The notes under the pieces: generated by a model
Database searches by the model: none
Seen by the model: the letters and a program-made list of their open reading frames with translations, nothing else
Told to the model about the DNA's origin: nothing
Position numbers and translations under genes: made by a program
Source: Saccharopolyspora hordei
Lineage (GTDB): Bacteria; Actinomycetota; Actinomycetes; Mycobacteriales; Pseudonocardiaceae
DNA: 64,000 bases
Reading direction: 5' to 3'
Assembly: GCF_013410345.1 (NCBI RefSeq)
Contig: NZ_JACCFJ010000001.1
Location: forward strand, 5,659,501 to 5,723,500
Shown here: positions 25,096 through 34,596 of the stretch, in pieces
How positions within the stretch are numbered: the first letter of the stretch is position 1
Layout of the letters: each line of letters opens with the position of its first letter

Positions 25096-26127
25096 TCACG
25101 ACGTGGGGCGCAGACGCTGCAGCGCCGCCGCCGCGACGATCACCAGACCTTTGATGAGCAGTTGCAGATCGGTGTTGACGCTGTTGAGGCTCAGGATGTT
25201 GTTGAGGATGCCGAGCAGCAGGGCGCCGGCGATGGTGCCGATGACCGAGCCGCGGCCACCGGCGAGGCTGGTGCCGCCGACGACCACCGCGGCGATGCCG
25301 TCCAGTTCGTAGGCGATGCCGTCGTTCGGGCTGCCCGCGTTGAGCTGCCCGGCGTGCACGATGCCGGCCAGCGCGGCGCAGAAGCCGGCGATGCCGAACG
25401 CGATGACCTTGACCCGGTTCACCGGCACGCCGGAGAGCCGCGCGGCCTTCTCGTTGCCGCCGATGGCGTACAGGTGCCGGGAGTACGCGCTGCTGCGCAG
25501 GAACAGGATCGCGGCCACCGCGACCACGGCGAAGACGAGCACCGGGATCGGCACCACACCGCCGAACGTGCGCTCGCCGAGCAGCGAGAACAGCACCGGG
25601 GCCTGTCCCGGGCCGTCACCGTAGGAGATCTGCACGGTCTCGCCGCCGGACCACATGCGCGCCAGCCCGCGCGCGATCTGCAGCCCGGCCAGCGTGACGA
25701 TGAACGCCTGCACCCCCAGCAGCGCGACCGCCGCCCCCTGGAGCAGGCCGAACACGATGCCCGCCACCAGCACGAGCGCGACGGTGGCCCACACGCCGAG
25801 GCCGTCCTCCACCATGAGCACGGCCGAGCCCACCGCGGCCAACCCGAGCACCGACCCCACCGACAGGTCGATGCCGCCGATGAGGATCACGAAGGTCAGG
25901 CCGACCGCGATGATCCCGATCTCGGACACCGCGCGCACGATGTTGAACAGGTTGTCGCTGGTCAGGAAGAGGATCTCGCCCTCGTCCCCGCGCGGCGAGA
26001 AGACCACCGCCGCGACGAACACCACGACCAGCCCGAAGAAGCTCTGGAAGCGGAACAGCGTCTCCGCCCTGCTGGACCGCTTCTCCGGTGCGGCCGCCGC
26101 GGGCCGTTCCGCCGTCTGGTTGCTCAC
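25096..26127 (-). CDS. Sugar ABC transporter permease (RbsC-like)
   Basis: A 343-residue multi-pass permease of the branched-chain amino acid / ribose type. It has about eight to ten hydrophobic segments and the conserved GGIDLSVGSVLGL near residue 90 and GGTSLAGGRGSVIGTIAGAL near the C-terminus. It forms the membrane channel of the importer. The ATG at 26127 overlaps the ATPase stop by 4 bases, showing translational coupling. Confidence 0.92.
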   Translation of the reverse strand: MSNQTAERPAAAAPEKRSSRAETLFRFQSFFGLVVVFVAAVVFSPRGDEGEILFLTSDNLFNIVRAVSEIGIIAVGLTFVILIGGIDLSVGSVLGLAAVGSAVLMVEDGLGVWATVALVLVAGIVFGLLQGAAVALLGVQAFIVTLAGLQIARGLARMWSGGETVQISYGDGPGQAPVLFSLLGERTFGGVVPIPVLVFAVVAVAAILFLRSSAYSRHLYAIGGNEKAARLSGVPVNRVKVIAFGIAGFCAALAGIVHAGQLNAGSPNDGIAYELDGIAAVVVGGTSLAGGRGSVIGTIAGALLLGILNNILSLNSVNTDLQLLIKGLVIVAAAALQRLRPTS

Positions 26128-27725
26128 CTGGCTCCTCCCCCGGTGCTCTGCGGTTCGCTGCCAACCGCCGGCTCGGCCCCGTCACCGTCACCGGCGCCGG
26201 CCCGCTCGCCCATCGCGGCGGCCAGCAGGTCCGCCTCGCCGACCTCCGCGGTGTCGAACTCCGCGACGCTGCGCCCACCGCGCAGCACCACCACCCGGTC
26301 GCACACGCCGACCAGCTCCGGCAGCTCCGAGGACGCCAGCAGGACCCCGATGCCGCGCCTGGCGATCTCGTCGAGCAGCTGGTAGATCTCCGCCTTCGCG
26401 CCGATGTCCACGCCGCGGGTGGGGTCGTCGAGCAGCAGCAGCCGGGGCTCGGTCAGCAGCATCCGGCTGAAGACGACCTTCTGCTGGTTGCCGCCCGACA
26501 GGGTGCCGACCGGGTCGAGGACGCGGCCGAGCTTGACCTTGAGCTGCTGCACGCTGCGCTCGGTGGCGGCCACCTCCTTGCGGCGGCGGACCAGTCCGAC
26601 CGGCCCCAGCCGGTCCAGCACCGACAGCACCGTGTTGGCCAGCACCGAGTGCTCCAGGACCAGTCCGGACGCCCTGCGGTCCTCCGGCACGAAGGCGATG
26701 CCCTCGCGCAGCGCACGGCGCGGACCCCGCGGCCGCACCGGGCGCCCGTCGAGGGTCACCTCCCCCTCCCACGTGCCGGAGGACCCCGCCCCGAACAGCG
26801 ATTCGAGCAGTTCGGTGCGACCCGAGCCGAGCAGTCCGCAGAGCCCGACGATCTCCCCGCGCCGCACGGTCAGGTCGATCCCCGCGGGCTCCCGGCGGCC
26901 CACCCGCGGCCGCCGCGGGCGCACCGCGAAGCCCGACACCTCCAGCAGGACCTCGCCGACCTCCCGGCGCCCGGAGCGGAACATCGTCTGCACCGACCGG
27001 CCCACCATCGCCTCGGCGGCCTGCTCGGCGGTCATCTCCCGGGCGTCGAACTCGGCGACCTTGCGTCCGTTGCGCAGCACGGTGGCCCGGTCGGCCACCC
27101 GGCCGATCTCGTCCATGCGGTGCGAGATGTAGACGATCCCGGTGCCCGCGCGGCGCAGTTCGGCGATCACCGCGAACAGCCGCTCCACCTCGGTGCTGGA
27201 CAGCGCCGAGGTCGGCTCGTCCATGATCAGCACCTTCGCGTCCAGCAGCAGCGCGCGGGCGATGGTCACCAGCTGCTGCTCGCCGACGCGCAGCTCACCG
27301 ACCGGGCGCTGCGGGTCCAGCTCGATGCCGGTGCGGCGCAGCAGCTCTCGGGTGCGCTCGGCCATCTTCCGCCGGTCGACCACGCCGAACCTGGTGCGCG
27401 GCTCGCGCCCGAGGTGCAGGTTCTCCGCGACGCTGAGCCCCGGGACCAGGTCGAGCTCCTGGTGGATCATCGCCACCCCGGCCTGCTGGGCGTCCGCGGG
27501 CTTGCTGAACTGCACCGGCCGGCCCTCGATCGCGATCGTGCCGGAGTGGTCGGTGACGTCGCCGGACAGCACCTTCATCAAGGTGCTCTTGCCCGCGCCG
27601 TTCTCCCCCAGCAGCGCGTGCACCTCCCCGGCCCGGACCGACAGGTCCACGCCGTCGCACGCCAGCACGCCCCCGTAGCGCTTGGTGATGCCGGTCATCT
27701 CGACCAGCGGTGGCGCCGTGCTCAT
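26124..27725 (-). CDS. Sugar ABC transporter ATP-binding protein (RbsA-like, double domain)
   Basis: A 533-residue protein with two fused ABC domains, as in RbsA/XylG. First domain: Walker A GENGAGKSTLMKVLSG, signature LRVGEQQLVTIARAL, Walker B VLIMDEPTSAL. Second domain: the degenerate P-loop GLLGSGRTELLESLFG usual for the family, and a full signature LSGGNQQKVVFSRML with LLLLDDPTRGVD. It powers sugar import. First gene of the operon; promoter and operator lie at 27757-27804. Confidence 0.94.
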   Translation of the reverse strand: MSTAPPLVEMTGITKRYGGVLACDGVDLSVRAGEVHALLGENGAGKSTLMKVLSGDVTDHSGTIAIEGRPVQFSKPADAQQAGVAMIHQELDLVPGLSVAENLHLGREPRTRFGVVDRRKMAERTRELLRRTGIELDPQRPVGELRVGEQQLVTIARALLLDAKVLIMDEPTSALSSTEVERLFAVIAELRRAGTGIVYISHRMDEIGRVADRATVLRNGRKVAEFDAREMTAEQAAEAMVGRSVQTMFRSGRREVGEVLLEVSGFAVRPRRPRVGRREPAGIDLTVRRGEIVGLCGLLGSGRTELLESLFGAGSSGTWEGEVTLDGRPVRPRGPRRALREGIAFVPEDRRASGLVLEHSVLANTVLSVLDRLGPVGLVRRRKEVAATERSVQQLKVKLGRVLDPVGTLSGGNQQKVVFSRMLLTEPRLLLLDDPTRGVDIGAKAEIYQLLDEIARRGIGVLLASSELPELVGVCDRVVVLRGGRSVAEFDTAEVGEADLLAAAMGERAGAGDGDGAEPAVGSEPQSTGGGAR

Positions 27726-27756
27726 AGGCCCCCCGTCGCGCCGTTTCGCGGAACGT

Positions 27757-27772
27757 GAGAAAACGATTGCTC
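27757..27772. promoter_or_regulatory. LacI-type operator, transporter copy
   Basis: GAGAAAAC|GATTGCTC is the exact reverse complement of the 16-mer at 20178-20193. It lies just downstream of the transporter -10 and 31 bases before its start codon, well placed to block transcription. Confidence 0.75.
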
Positions 27773-27774
27773 GG

Positions 27775-27804
27775 ACGCTAGAACGCTCACGACAGCTGTG
27801 TCAA
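27775..27804 (-). promoter_or_regulatory. Promoter of the ABC transporter operon
   Basis: Reverse strand: TTGACA (27804-27799), 18 bases, TAGCGT (27780-27775). Same elements and spacing as the isomerase promoter; both are followed by TCCGAG leading into the operator. Confidence 0.7.
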
Positions 27805-27965
27805 GGTTCACACCCCCGGCCAAGCGAGGGGTCGCCGCTCGGCGGCGTGAACATCACAATCCGGACACCACCGACCGCAACCACCCGGAACGCGGCGCGG
27901 AACGGAGCGCGAGTTGCCCAAGAGGGCTCTCGGGCCGAGGTACTGGACCGTTACCGTTGTGACCC

Positions 27966-28838
27966 GTGACCGCGATCCGCGACAGCCAGAGCGCCTCAAC
28001 CCCCGGCAACGGCGCGCCGCCCTGGTCGGCGCGCTCGGCCTTCCGCTCGGCAGGAGTGCCGCTTTGGGTTGCCGTGCTGCTGGCCGCAGTGCCCACTGCG
28101 ATCGGCACCGTGCTGGACATCCTGATCTGGAACCAGCCCGACGTCCTGTTCAAGTCGTGCTTCTTCGTCGGCTGCGTGCTGGCAGTGCTGATGGCGAAGC
28201 GGCGGAACGTGTTCGGCCCTATGGTCCAACCCCCGCTGGTCCTGGTCGTCGTCATGCCGCTGCTCGTGCTGATCACCGGGTCCGGTGCGGCCGCTGGGGC
28301 GGGCGCGACCGGCAAGGCGCTGTCGGTCGCCCGGCCGCTGATCAGCAGCTTCCCGATCATGGCCGGCGCGACGGTCGTCGCCCTGGGAATCGGGCTCGTC
28401 CGGATGTTCGTTACCGAGAAGGCCGACCACCGGCCCGAGGTCGCCGACAGCGACGCGGCCACCAAGAAGCGCCGCCGCCCCACCCCGTCCCGCGGTTCCG
28501 GGGACCGCAAGCGGCCTGACGAGCGTGGGGAGCGCCGCGAGGGGCGTCCGGCCCGGGGCGAGCGGCCCACGCGCGAGCGCGGCGACCGGGGGCGCCCCGA
28601 GCGCGGGCGCGCGCAGGCGCCGGGGCGGGCGCGCCGGGAGGAGGCGCCGCGACGCGCCGACGCGCCCCGGCGGGGCGAGGCGGGACGGCCGCGGGGCGCG
28701 GAGGGCCGGCCGGAGCGTGCCGTGCCGCCGCGGCGGGGCACCGGCCCGCGGCAGGTGCCGGGACGACCGCGGCAGGCCGAGCCGCCGCAGGGCGAACCGC
28801 CCCGGCGGCCGCGACGGCCGCGCCGCGACTTCGGCTGA
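27966..28838 (+). CDS. DUF6542 membrane protein with a long Arg-rich tail
   Basis: A 290-residue protein. Residues 30-145 hold four hydrophobic segments with WVAVLLAAVPTAIGTVLDIL and FFVGCVLAVLMAKRRNVFGP, which match the DUF6542 domain. From about residue 150 the chain is a 140-residue low-complexity tail dominated by Arg, Gly, Pro and Glu, strongly basic and probably disordered in the cytoplasm, perhaps nucleic-acid binding. GTG start at 27966. In mycobacteria the equivalent lies convergent to ispH, as here. Function unknown. Confidence 0.8.
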   Translation: MTAIRDSQSASTPGNGAPPWSARSAFRSAGVPLWVAVLLAAVPTAIGTVLDILIWNQPDVLFKSCFFVGCVLAVLMAKRRNVFGPMVQPPLVLVVVMPLLVLITGSGAAAGAGATGKALSVARPLISSFPIMAGATVVALGIGLVRMFVTEKADHRPEVADSDAATKKRRRPTPSRGSGDRKRPDERGERREGRPARGERPTRERGDRGRPERGRAQAPGRARREEAPRRADAPRRGEAGRPRGAEGRPERAVPPRRGTGPRQVPGRPRQAEPPQGEPPRRPRRPRRDFG

Positions 28839-28847
28839 GCAACAGCA

Positions 28848-28876
28848 CGACCGGCACCCAGCGCGGGTGCCGGTCG
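28848..28876. terminator. Bidirectional terminator, DUF6542 gene / ispH
   Basis: Perfect 12-bp stem CGACCGGCACCC / GGGTGCCGGTCG with loop AGCGC between the convergent stops at 28838 and 28912. Confidence 0.8.
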
Positions 28877-28911
28877 CTCTCGCGTCGTGCGGGCTCACGC
28901 CCCCGGTCGGG

Positions 28912-29931
28912 TCAGCGCACGCCCTGGGGCTTGTCCGGGTTGCTGTCCAGGTCCTTGCGCAGCTCGCGCGGCAGCGCGAAGGTGACCTTCTCGTTGGCCG
29001 TGGTGACCTCGTCCACCTGGTCCCAGCCGCGCTCGGCCAGGTGGTCCAGCACCTGCATGACCAGCACGTCCGGCACCGAGGCGCCGCTGGTGACGCCGAC
29101 GGTGGAGACACCGTCCAGCCACGCGTCGTCGATCTGCGAGGCGTAGTCCACCAGGTGCGCGTCGGAGGCCCCGGCCTGCAGGGCCACCTCCACCAGGCGC
29201 TTCGAGTTCGAGGAGTTCTGCGAGCCGACCACGATCACCAGGTCGCACTCCGGCGCCATCGCCTTCACCGCCTGCTGGCGGTTGGAGGTGGCGTAGCAGA
29301 TGTCGTCGCTCGGCGGCGCCTGCAGCTCCGGGAACCGCTCCTTGAGCTGCTCCACCCGCTCCATCGTCTCGTCCACGCTGAGCGTGGTCTGCGACAGCCA
29401 CACCACCTTGCTGGGGTCGCGCACCTGGACCTTGTCGACGTCCTCGGGCTTGTCGACCAGCTGGACGCGCTCGGGCGCCTCACCGGAGGTGCCCTCGACC
29501 TCCTCGTGGCCCTCGTGGCCGATCAGCAGGATGTCGTAGTCCTCGCGGGCGAACCGGTGGACCTCCTTGTGCACCTTGGTCACCAGCGGGCAGGTCGCGT
29601 CGATGGTGCGCAGGTTGCGCTTGGCCGCCTCCTCGTGCACCGCCGGGGACACGCCGTGCGCGGAGAACACCACGATCGCGCCCTCGGGCACCTCGTCGGT
29701 CTCGTCCACGAAGATCACGCCGCGCTCGGACAGCGTGTCCACGACGTGGCGGTTGTGCACGATCTCCTTGCGCACGTAGATCGGTGCGCCGTAGGTCTCG
29801 AGGGCTTTCTCGACGGTGACCACCGCGCGGTCGACACCTGCGCAGTACCCACGCGGCTTGGCGAGCAGGACTCGCTTGGTCCGCCCGGCGTCCTGGTCAA
29901 CGAGGTCCGTGGCCTCGGGCGAGGTCGTCAT
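28912..29931 (-). CDS. ispH: 4-hydroxy-3-methylbut-2-enyl diphosphate reductase
   Basis: A 339-residue iron-sulfur enzyme performing the last step of the MEP pathway, making isopentenyl and dimethylallyl diphosphate. The three cluster cysteines are in [25 protein letters not shown] and [14 protein letters not shown]; the catalytic glutamate region is [16 protein letters not shown]. Cytosolic. ATG at 29931. Divergent from the lipid-droplet-associated gene. Supplies precursors for the prenyl synthase encoded at 46.7 kb. Confidence 0.96.
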   Translation of the reverse strand: MTTSPEATDLVDQDAGRTKRVLLAKPRGYCAGVDRAVVTVEKALETYGAPIYVRKEIVHNRHVVDTLSERGVIFVDETDEVPEGAIVVFSAHGVSPAVHEEAAKRNLRTIDATCPLVTKVHKEVHRFAREDYDILLIGHEGHEEVEGTSGEAPERVQLVDKPEDVDKVQVRDPSKVVWLSQTTLSVDETMERVEQLKERFPELQAPPSDDICYATSNRQQAVKAMAPECDLVIVVGSQNSSNSKRLVEVALQAGASDAHLVDYASQIDDAWLDGVSTVGVTSGASVPDVLVMQVLDHLAERGWDQVDEVTTANEKVTFALPRELRKDLDSNPDKPQGVR

Positions 29932-30080
29932 GCCACCCAGGGTACGGACCGCCTCCGCGGCGTTCAGCCTCGCGCCCGCCGCAGCCGACGCAGATCACGG
30001 TGGGCCGCTCGGCGCGGGGCTGATCACAGTAGTGCGGTGAGGTGATGGCTTCGCGGGGTGAAGTGCGGCAGGCTGGGCTC

Positions 30081-30548
30081 ATGTCATCGTTCCCGCTGCC
30101 GGTCCGAGTCGCCGCCGGGTTGGCGGCCACCGCTGTCGAACAGGCCCGCCGACTGCCGACGACGCTGCTCGGCCTGCCGGTCACCGTGGCCAGCCAGGCC
30201 CTGCAGGCGTCGATGCGGGTCCAGCAGCAGATCACCGAGCTGGCGATCAAGGGCGACGAGGCGCTCGCCGTGCTGCGCACCCCGGAGGAGCAGCCCGCCT
30301 GGGCGACCTTCGACGAGGACTTGCCGGACTCCGACGACGACCCCGTGGAGCCGGTGGCCGAGCCGGCGGCGCCGAGCTCGGTGGTCGCCGAGTACCAGAC
30401 GCTCACCCTGCCCCAGCTGCGCGGCCGGCTCCGCTCGTTCACCGAGGAGGACCTGGTCGAGCTGCTCGCCCACGAGCAGGAGCACGAGCGGCGCCCGGAG
30501 TTCCTGCGCATGCTGCAGAACCGCCTCGACCGCCTCCGCGGCCAGTGA
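30081..30548 (+). CDS. Lipid-droplet-associated-like protein
   Basis: A 155-residue protein. The N-terminus ([20 protein letters not shown]) is amphipathic to hydrophobic and continues [20 protein letters not shown]; the C-terminus is acidic then forms a helical [20 protein letters not shown] segment. It resembles the actinobacterial lipid droplet-associated family found between ispH and xseA in mycobacteria. The frame is open from 30042 (GTG), but the ATG at 30081 begins directly at the typical N-terminus; neither has a strong ribosome-binding site. Function: association with triacylglycerol droplets, from family naming only. Confidence 0.7.
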   Translation: MSSFPLPVRVAAGLAATAVEQARRLPTTLLGLPVTVASQALQASMRVQQQITELAIKGDEALAVLRTPEEQPAWATFDEDLPDSDDDPVEPVAEPAAPSSVVAEYQTLTLPQLRGRLRSFTEEDLVELLAHEQEHERRPEFLRMLQNRLDRLRGQ

Positions 30549-30591
30549 CCACCAGCACCGGGGCGCACGCCCGCCCGACGACGTCCGAGGA

Positions 30592-31824
30592 GTGCCGCTG
30601 ACTTCCCCGACGAGCCCCGAGGAGCCGTGGCCGGTACGCACCGTCGCGCGCAAGATCGCCGAGTGGATCAACCGGCTCGGCTCGGTCTGGGTGGAGGGCC
30701 AGATCACCCAGATCTCGCTGCGCCCGGGCGCCGCGACCGCGTTCCTGCAGCTGCGCGACCCGTCCGCCGACGTGTCGCTGACGCTGACCGCCTCGGCCGC
30801 CGCGGTCCGCGCGATGGACCCGCCGCTGACCGACGGCAGCCGGGTCGTGGTGCACGGCCGACCGACGTTCTACGTGGGCCGCGGCACGCTGAGCCTGCGG
30901 GTGGACGAGATCCGCGCGGTCGGCATCGGTGAGCTGCTGGCGCGCATCGAACGGCTCCGCAAGCTGCTCGCCGCCGAGGGCCTGTTCGACCCGGCCCGCA
31001 AGCGGCCGCTGCCGTTCCTGCCGAACCGGGTCGGGCTGATCACCGGCCGCGCGTCCGCCGCCGAGCACGACGTGCTGACCAACGCGCGGCAGCGCTGGCC
31101 GGCCGTGCAGTTCGAGGTCCGCAACGTCGCCGTGCAGGGCTCGACCGCGGTGCCGCAGGTCCTGGAGGCGCTGGCGGAGCTGGACCGGATGCCCGAGGTC
31201 GACGTGATCGTACTGGCCCGCGGCGGCGGCAGCGTCGAGGACCTGCTGCCGTTCTCCGACGAAGCGCTGTGCCGGGCGGTGGCGGCCTGCCGCACGCCGG
31301 TGGTCAGCGCCATCGGGCACGAACCGGACTCGCCGCTGGTCGACCACGTCGCGGACGTGCGCTGCTCCACGCCGACCGGCGCGGGCAAGCGGGTGGTGCC
31401 GGACGTGGCCGAGGAGACCCAGCGCATCCACCAGCTGCGCGACCGCGCCCGCCGCGCCCTGCACGGGTGGGTGGACCGGGAGCGGCGGCTGCTCGACGCG
31501 CTGCGCAGCCGCCCGGTGCTGGCCGACCCGCTCGGACCGCTGGAGCAGCGGGCCGAGCAGGTGGCGGTGCTGCGCGACCGCGCCCGCCGGGCGATGACGA
31601 CGGTGCTGACCACCGAGCAGCACGCGCTGACCGCGACCCGATCTCGCTTGACGACCCTCGGGCCGGCGGCCACGCTGGCTCGTGGATACGCGATCGTGCA
31701 GCGCATCGAGGACGGCGCGGACGGAGTGGTCCGGTCCGTCGACGACGCCCCGCCCGGGACTCGACTTCGGGTGCGGGTCGCCGACGGTGCGATCCACGCG
31801 GTCGTGCCGGACCGAGCGAGCTGA
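30592..31824 (+). CDS. xseA: Exodeoxyribonuclease VII large subunit
   Basis: A 410-residue XseA. The OB-fold N-terminus begins [20 protein letters not shown] and continues [10 protein letters not shown]; the catalytic core has [35 protein letters not shown] and [21 protein letters not shown]. Together with XseB it degrades single-stranded DNA to oligonucleotides. The start is uncertain: the GTG at 30592 suits the family length but a GAGG sits only one base away. It is followed by a small coupled gene and then xseB. Confidence 0.93.
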   Translation: MPLTSPTSPEEPWPVRTVARKIAEWINRLGSVWVEGQITQISLRPGAATAFLQLRDPSADVSLTLTASAAAVRAMDPPLTDGSRVVVHGRPTFYVGRGTLSLRVDEIRAVGIGELLARIERLRKLLAAEGLFDPARKRPLPFLPNRVGLITGRASAAEHDVLTNARQRWPAVQFEVRNVAVQGSTAVPQVLEALAELDRMPEVDVIVLARGGGSVEDLLPFSDEALCRAVAACRTPVVSAIGHEPDSPLVDHVADVRCSTPTGAGKRVVPDVAEETQRIHQLRDRARRALHGWVDRERRLLDALRSRPVLADPLGPLEQRAEQVAVLRDRARRAMTTVLTTEQHALTATRSRLTTLGPAATLARGYAIVQRIEDGADGVVRSVDDAPPGTRLRVRVADGAIHAVVPDRAS

Positions 31825-31838
31825 ACAGGACGGAGACC

Positions 31839-32246
31839 GTGCACCCCCAGCAGGACCCCTCGTTCCTCCCCCTGACCGTCGGCGTCGCCAGGTCAGCGGC
31901 GACGAGTTCGCGGCAGGCCGGCGAGGTGCAGCGCCGCGCCGAGGCGGCCGACGCCACCGCGGCCGGGTGCTGGGCCGCGCTGCTCGGCGGCTGCCAGTCC
32001 GCCGAGCGCCGGGAGCTGCCGTCCCAGCTGCACGCGCTGGTGGAGGCCACCTCGGGGTACGTGGGGGCCGGGTGGTGGGCGGCGTCGTCGCACCGACGTA
32101 GGGTCGCGGAGGCGCAGTTGCGCATCAACGACGCGGTGCGCGAGGGCGACGGCGCCGAGTTCGCCGAGGCCTTCGTCGGCTACGACCAGGCGATCGCCAC
32201 CGCGGTGGTGTCCGTGCAGAACGACGTGGAGAGTCCAACCCCGTGA
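31839..32246 (+). CDS. Small hypothetical protein between xseA and xseB
   Basis: A 135-residue Ala-rich helical protein ([20 protein letters not shown], later [20 protein letters not shown]), with no signal peptide, no membrane helix and no family I recognise. It is likely real: the GTG at 31839 follows GGAG at good spacing, and its stop overlaps the xseB start as GTGA, indicating coupled translation. The usual arrangement is xseA directly followed by xseB, so this is an insertion into that pair. Role unknown; an exonuclease VII accessory is only a guess from position. Confidence 0.6.
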   Translation: MHPQQDPSFLPLTVGVARSAATSSRQAGEVQRRAEAADATAAGCWAALLGGCQSAERRELPSQLHALVEATSGYVGAGWWAASSHRRRVAEAQLRINDAVREGDGAEFAEAFVGYDQAIATAVVSVQNDVESPTP

Positions 32247-32497
32247 CCGGCAACGAACAGCAGGACGAGCACTTCGACCCGGTGGCCGAGCACCCGGAGG
32301 TCGCCGAGCTCGGCTACGAGGAGGCCCGCGACCAGCTGGCCGAGGTGGTCAAGCAGCTGGAGGCCGGTGGGTTGTCGCTGGAGGACTCCCTGGCGCTGTG
32401 GGAGCGGGGCGAGGCGCTGGCGGCGGTGTGCGAGCGCCACCTGGCCGGGGCCCGCGAGCGCGTCGAACGCGCCCTCGCCTCCGTCGAGGAGGAGTGA
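32243..32497 (+). CDS. xseB: Exodeoxyribonuclease VII small subunit
   Basis: An 84-residue helical XseB, which assembles in several copies onto XseA. The family signature [19 protein letters not shown] followed by [20 protein letters not shown] is present. The GTG start overlaps the previous stop (GTGA). Confidence 0.94.
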   Translation: MTGNEQQDEHFDPVAEHPEVAELGYEEARDQLAEVVKQLEAGGLSLEDSLALWERGEALAAVCERHLAGARERVERALASVEEE

Positions 32498-32569
32498 CGG
32501 GGATCGCGGCCTCACCGCGACGTCACCGCGTCCTCGGCGTGCGTGTCCTCACCGCGCCTCGGCGCGGCG

Positions 32570-33154
32570 TCACGGGCGCGTCGGGGCCTGGAGGACGGCT
32601 TCGGCGAGGGTGCGGAGCTCGGGTTCGTCGGCGTTGCCCGCGATGAGCACGCGGACGCCGTCGCGCTCGGTCGCCCAGGCCTGCTCGCCCGCCACGCCCT
32701 CGTAGCGCACCCACTGCCGCCCGCCGGCCTCGACCGTGCCCAGCGCCCGCGGCGCCTGGCGGGTGTCCGCGGTGACCAGCTCCTCCTCGGCCGCCGTGGA
32801 CTGCGAGAAGCGCAGGTAGCGGCCGTCGCCGGTGAGGTAGCCGATGCGCACGACCTCCGCGTGCGAGCGCAGCGTCAGCACGGCGACCGAGTTGGCCCGC
32901 CAGCCCGGCGGCAGCTGCGGGTCGGCGATCGGGAAGTCCACCCGGTCGGCGGCACGGTCCAGCTCGGCGGGCACGTCCACCGTCGGCACCTGCGCCGTCG
33001 GACCACCGGGGTTGAACGAGCACTGCCCCAGCAGACCCGCCATCCCGAAGGCGATCAGGACCAGCGGGAGGATCGCGAACACCATCGCCGACAGGGTCCG
33101 GGGCGGACGGGACGGCGCGGGTTGCTGGTTGCTGGGTTCGGCCACGAGCCCCAT
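32570..33154 (-). CDS. DUF4245 membrane-anchored protein
   Basis: A 194-residue protein with an N-terminal cytoplasmic stub, one transmembrane helix ([20 protein letters not shown]) and an extracytoplasmic DUF4245 domain ([20 protein letters not shown], then [12 protein letters not shown] and [20 protein letters not shown]). Upstream in-frame starts exist to 33280, but the ATG at 33154 has GGTGAG in position and gives the short stub typical of the family. Divergent from glpX, as in mycobacteria. Function unknown. Confidence 0.82.
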   Translation of the reverse strand: MGLVAEPSNQQPAPSRPPRTLSAMVFAILPLVLIAFGMAGLLGQCSFNPGGPTAQVPTVDVPAELDRAADRVDFPIADPQLPPGWRANSVAVLTLRSHAEVVRIGYLTGDGRYLRFSQSTAAEEELVTADTRQAPRALGTVEAGGRQWVRYEGVAGEQAWATERDGVRVLIAGNADEPELRTLAEAVLQAPTRP

Positions 33155-33331
33155 GCTCTCACCAGCGGCGGCCGTGCTCGGCACGCAGGCGCGACCGGAG
33201 TGGGCTGGCCCACGCGAGACCTCCGGCCAGGCCCCCGATCTGCGAAGATCGGAGCCAACGAGCCTGAGCGCGGGTCGCACCCGCCGGACTCGGGCAGTGG
33301 ACCCACCTGTCGCTCACCACCGGGAGGCGCG

Positions 33332-34369
33332 ATGAGCACCAGCAACGGACGACACCGCGAAGCACCGGACCGCAACCTCGCCATGGAACTGGTCCGGGTG
33401 ACCGAGGCGGCCGCGATGGCGGCCGGGCGCTGGGTCGGCCGCGGCGACAAGAACGCCGGCGACGGCGCGGCGGTGGACGCGATGCGCAAGCTCATCGGCA
33501 CCGTGTCGATGCGGGGCGTCGTGGTCATCGGCGAGGGCGAGAAGGACGAAGCCCCGATGCTCTACAACGGCGAGGAGGTCGGCAACGGCGAGGGCCCCGA
33601 GTGCGACGTGGCCGTCGACCCGATCGACGGGACCACGCTGCTGAGCAAGGGCATGCCGAACGCGCTGGCGGTGCTCGCGGTCTCCGAGCGGGGCACCATG
33701 TTCGACCCGTCCGCGGTGTTCTACATGGAGAAGATGGCCGTCGGCCCGGAGGCCGCCGGCGTGATCGACATCAGTGCCCCGATCGCGGAGAACGTGCGCC
33801 GGGTGGCCAAGGCCAAGCAGATCGACGTCTCGGACGTGACGGTGTGCATCCTGGACCGGCCGCGCCACGAGCAGATCGTCAAGGAGGTCCGCGAGGCGGG
33901 CGCCCGCATCCAGTTCATCTCCGACGGCGACGTGGCCGGCGCGATCGCGGCGGCGCGCCCGGGCAGCGGGGTGGACATGCTGCTGGGCATCGGCGGCACC
34001 CCGGAGGGCATCATCGCCGCGTGCGCGCTGAAGTGCCTCGACGGGGAGATCCAGGCCCGGTTGTGGCCGCGCGACGACGCCGAGCGCGCGAAGCTGCGCG
34101 AGCAGGGCCACGACGTGAACCAGGTGCTGACCACGTCGGACCTGGTGCGCGGCGACAACATGTTCTTCTGCGCCACCGGCATCACCGACGGCGCGCTGCT
34201 CAAGGGCGTGCACTACCGCGCGAACCGGTGCACCACGCAGTCCATCGTGATGCGCTCGAAGTCCGGCACGGTGCGGATCATCGAGGGCCAGCACCGGTTG
34301 ACGAAGCTCCGCGAGTACGCGGACGTCGACTACGGCGAGGACTCCGCGCGCCACGGCCTGCTGCCCTGA
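33332..34369 (+). CDS. glpX: Class II fructose-1,6-bisphosphatase
   Basis: A 345-residue GlpX-type phosphatase, the gluconeogenic FBPase of most actinobacteria. Metal- and substrate-binding motifs are [40 protein letters not shown] and [16 protein letters not shown]. The ATG at 33332 follows GGGAGG. Removes the 1-phosphate from fructose 1,6-bisphosphate, essential for growth on fatty acids and amino acids. A T-tailed terminator lies at 34452-34489. Confidence 0.96.
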   Translation: MSTSNGRHREAPDRNLAMELVRVTEAAAMAAGRWVGRGDKNAGDGAAVDAMRKLIGTVSMRGVVVIGEGEKDEAPMLYNGEEVGNGEGPECDVAVDPIDGTTLLSKGMPNALAVLAVSERGTMFDPSAVFYMEKMAVGPEAAGVIDISAPIAENVRRVAKAKQIDVSDVTVCILDRPRHEQIVKEVREAGARIQFISDGDVAGAIAAARPGSGVDMLLGIGGTPEGIIAACALKCLDGEIQARLWPRDDAERAKLREQGHDVNQVLTTSDLVRGDNMFFCATGITDGALLKGVHYRANRCTTQSIVMRSKSGTVRIIEGQHRLTKLREYADVDYGEDSARHGLLP

Positions 34370-34451
34370 GCGAGGCCGATCCCCGACGCAGTGTTCGTCC
34401 ATCCGGGAAACTGGGAAATACTCACTGCGACGGGGGCGGTTCTGCTTTTCC

Positions 34452-34489
34452 AGCGGTGACCTGCTGTTTCGCAGCGGGTCACCGCTTTT
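34452..34489 (+). terminator. Terminator of glpX
   Basis: 10-bp stem AGCGGTGACC / GGTCACCGCT, then a T-run ending TTTTC. One of few T-tailed hairpins in the window. Confidence 0.8.
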
Positions 34490-34596
34490 CCCGTTCTTGA
34501 TCTCCTCCCTTCGTTGGTACGTCGAGAGAGCGACTCCTCTTACCGTCAGTGCCCATCCGGCCAGCGGAGCCGGGAACCTGGGAGGATCCACTTCAC

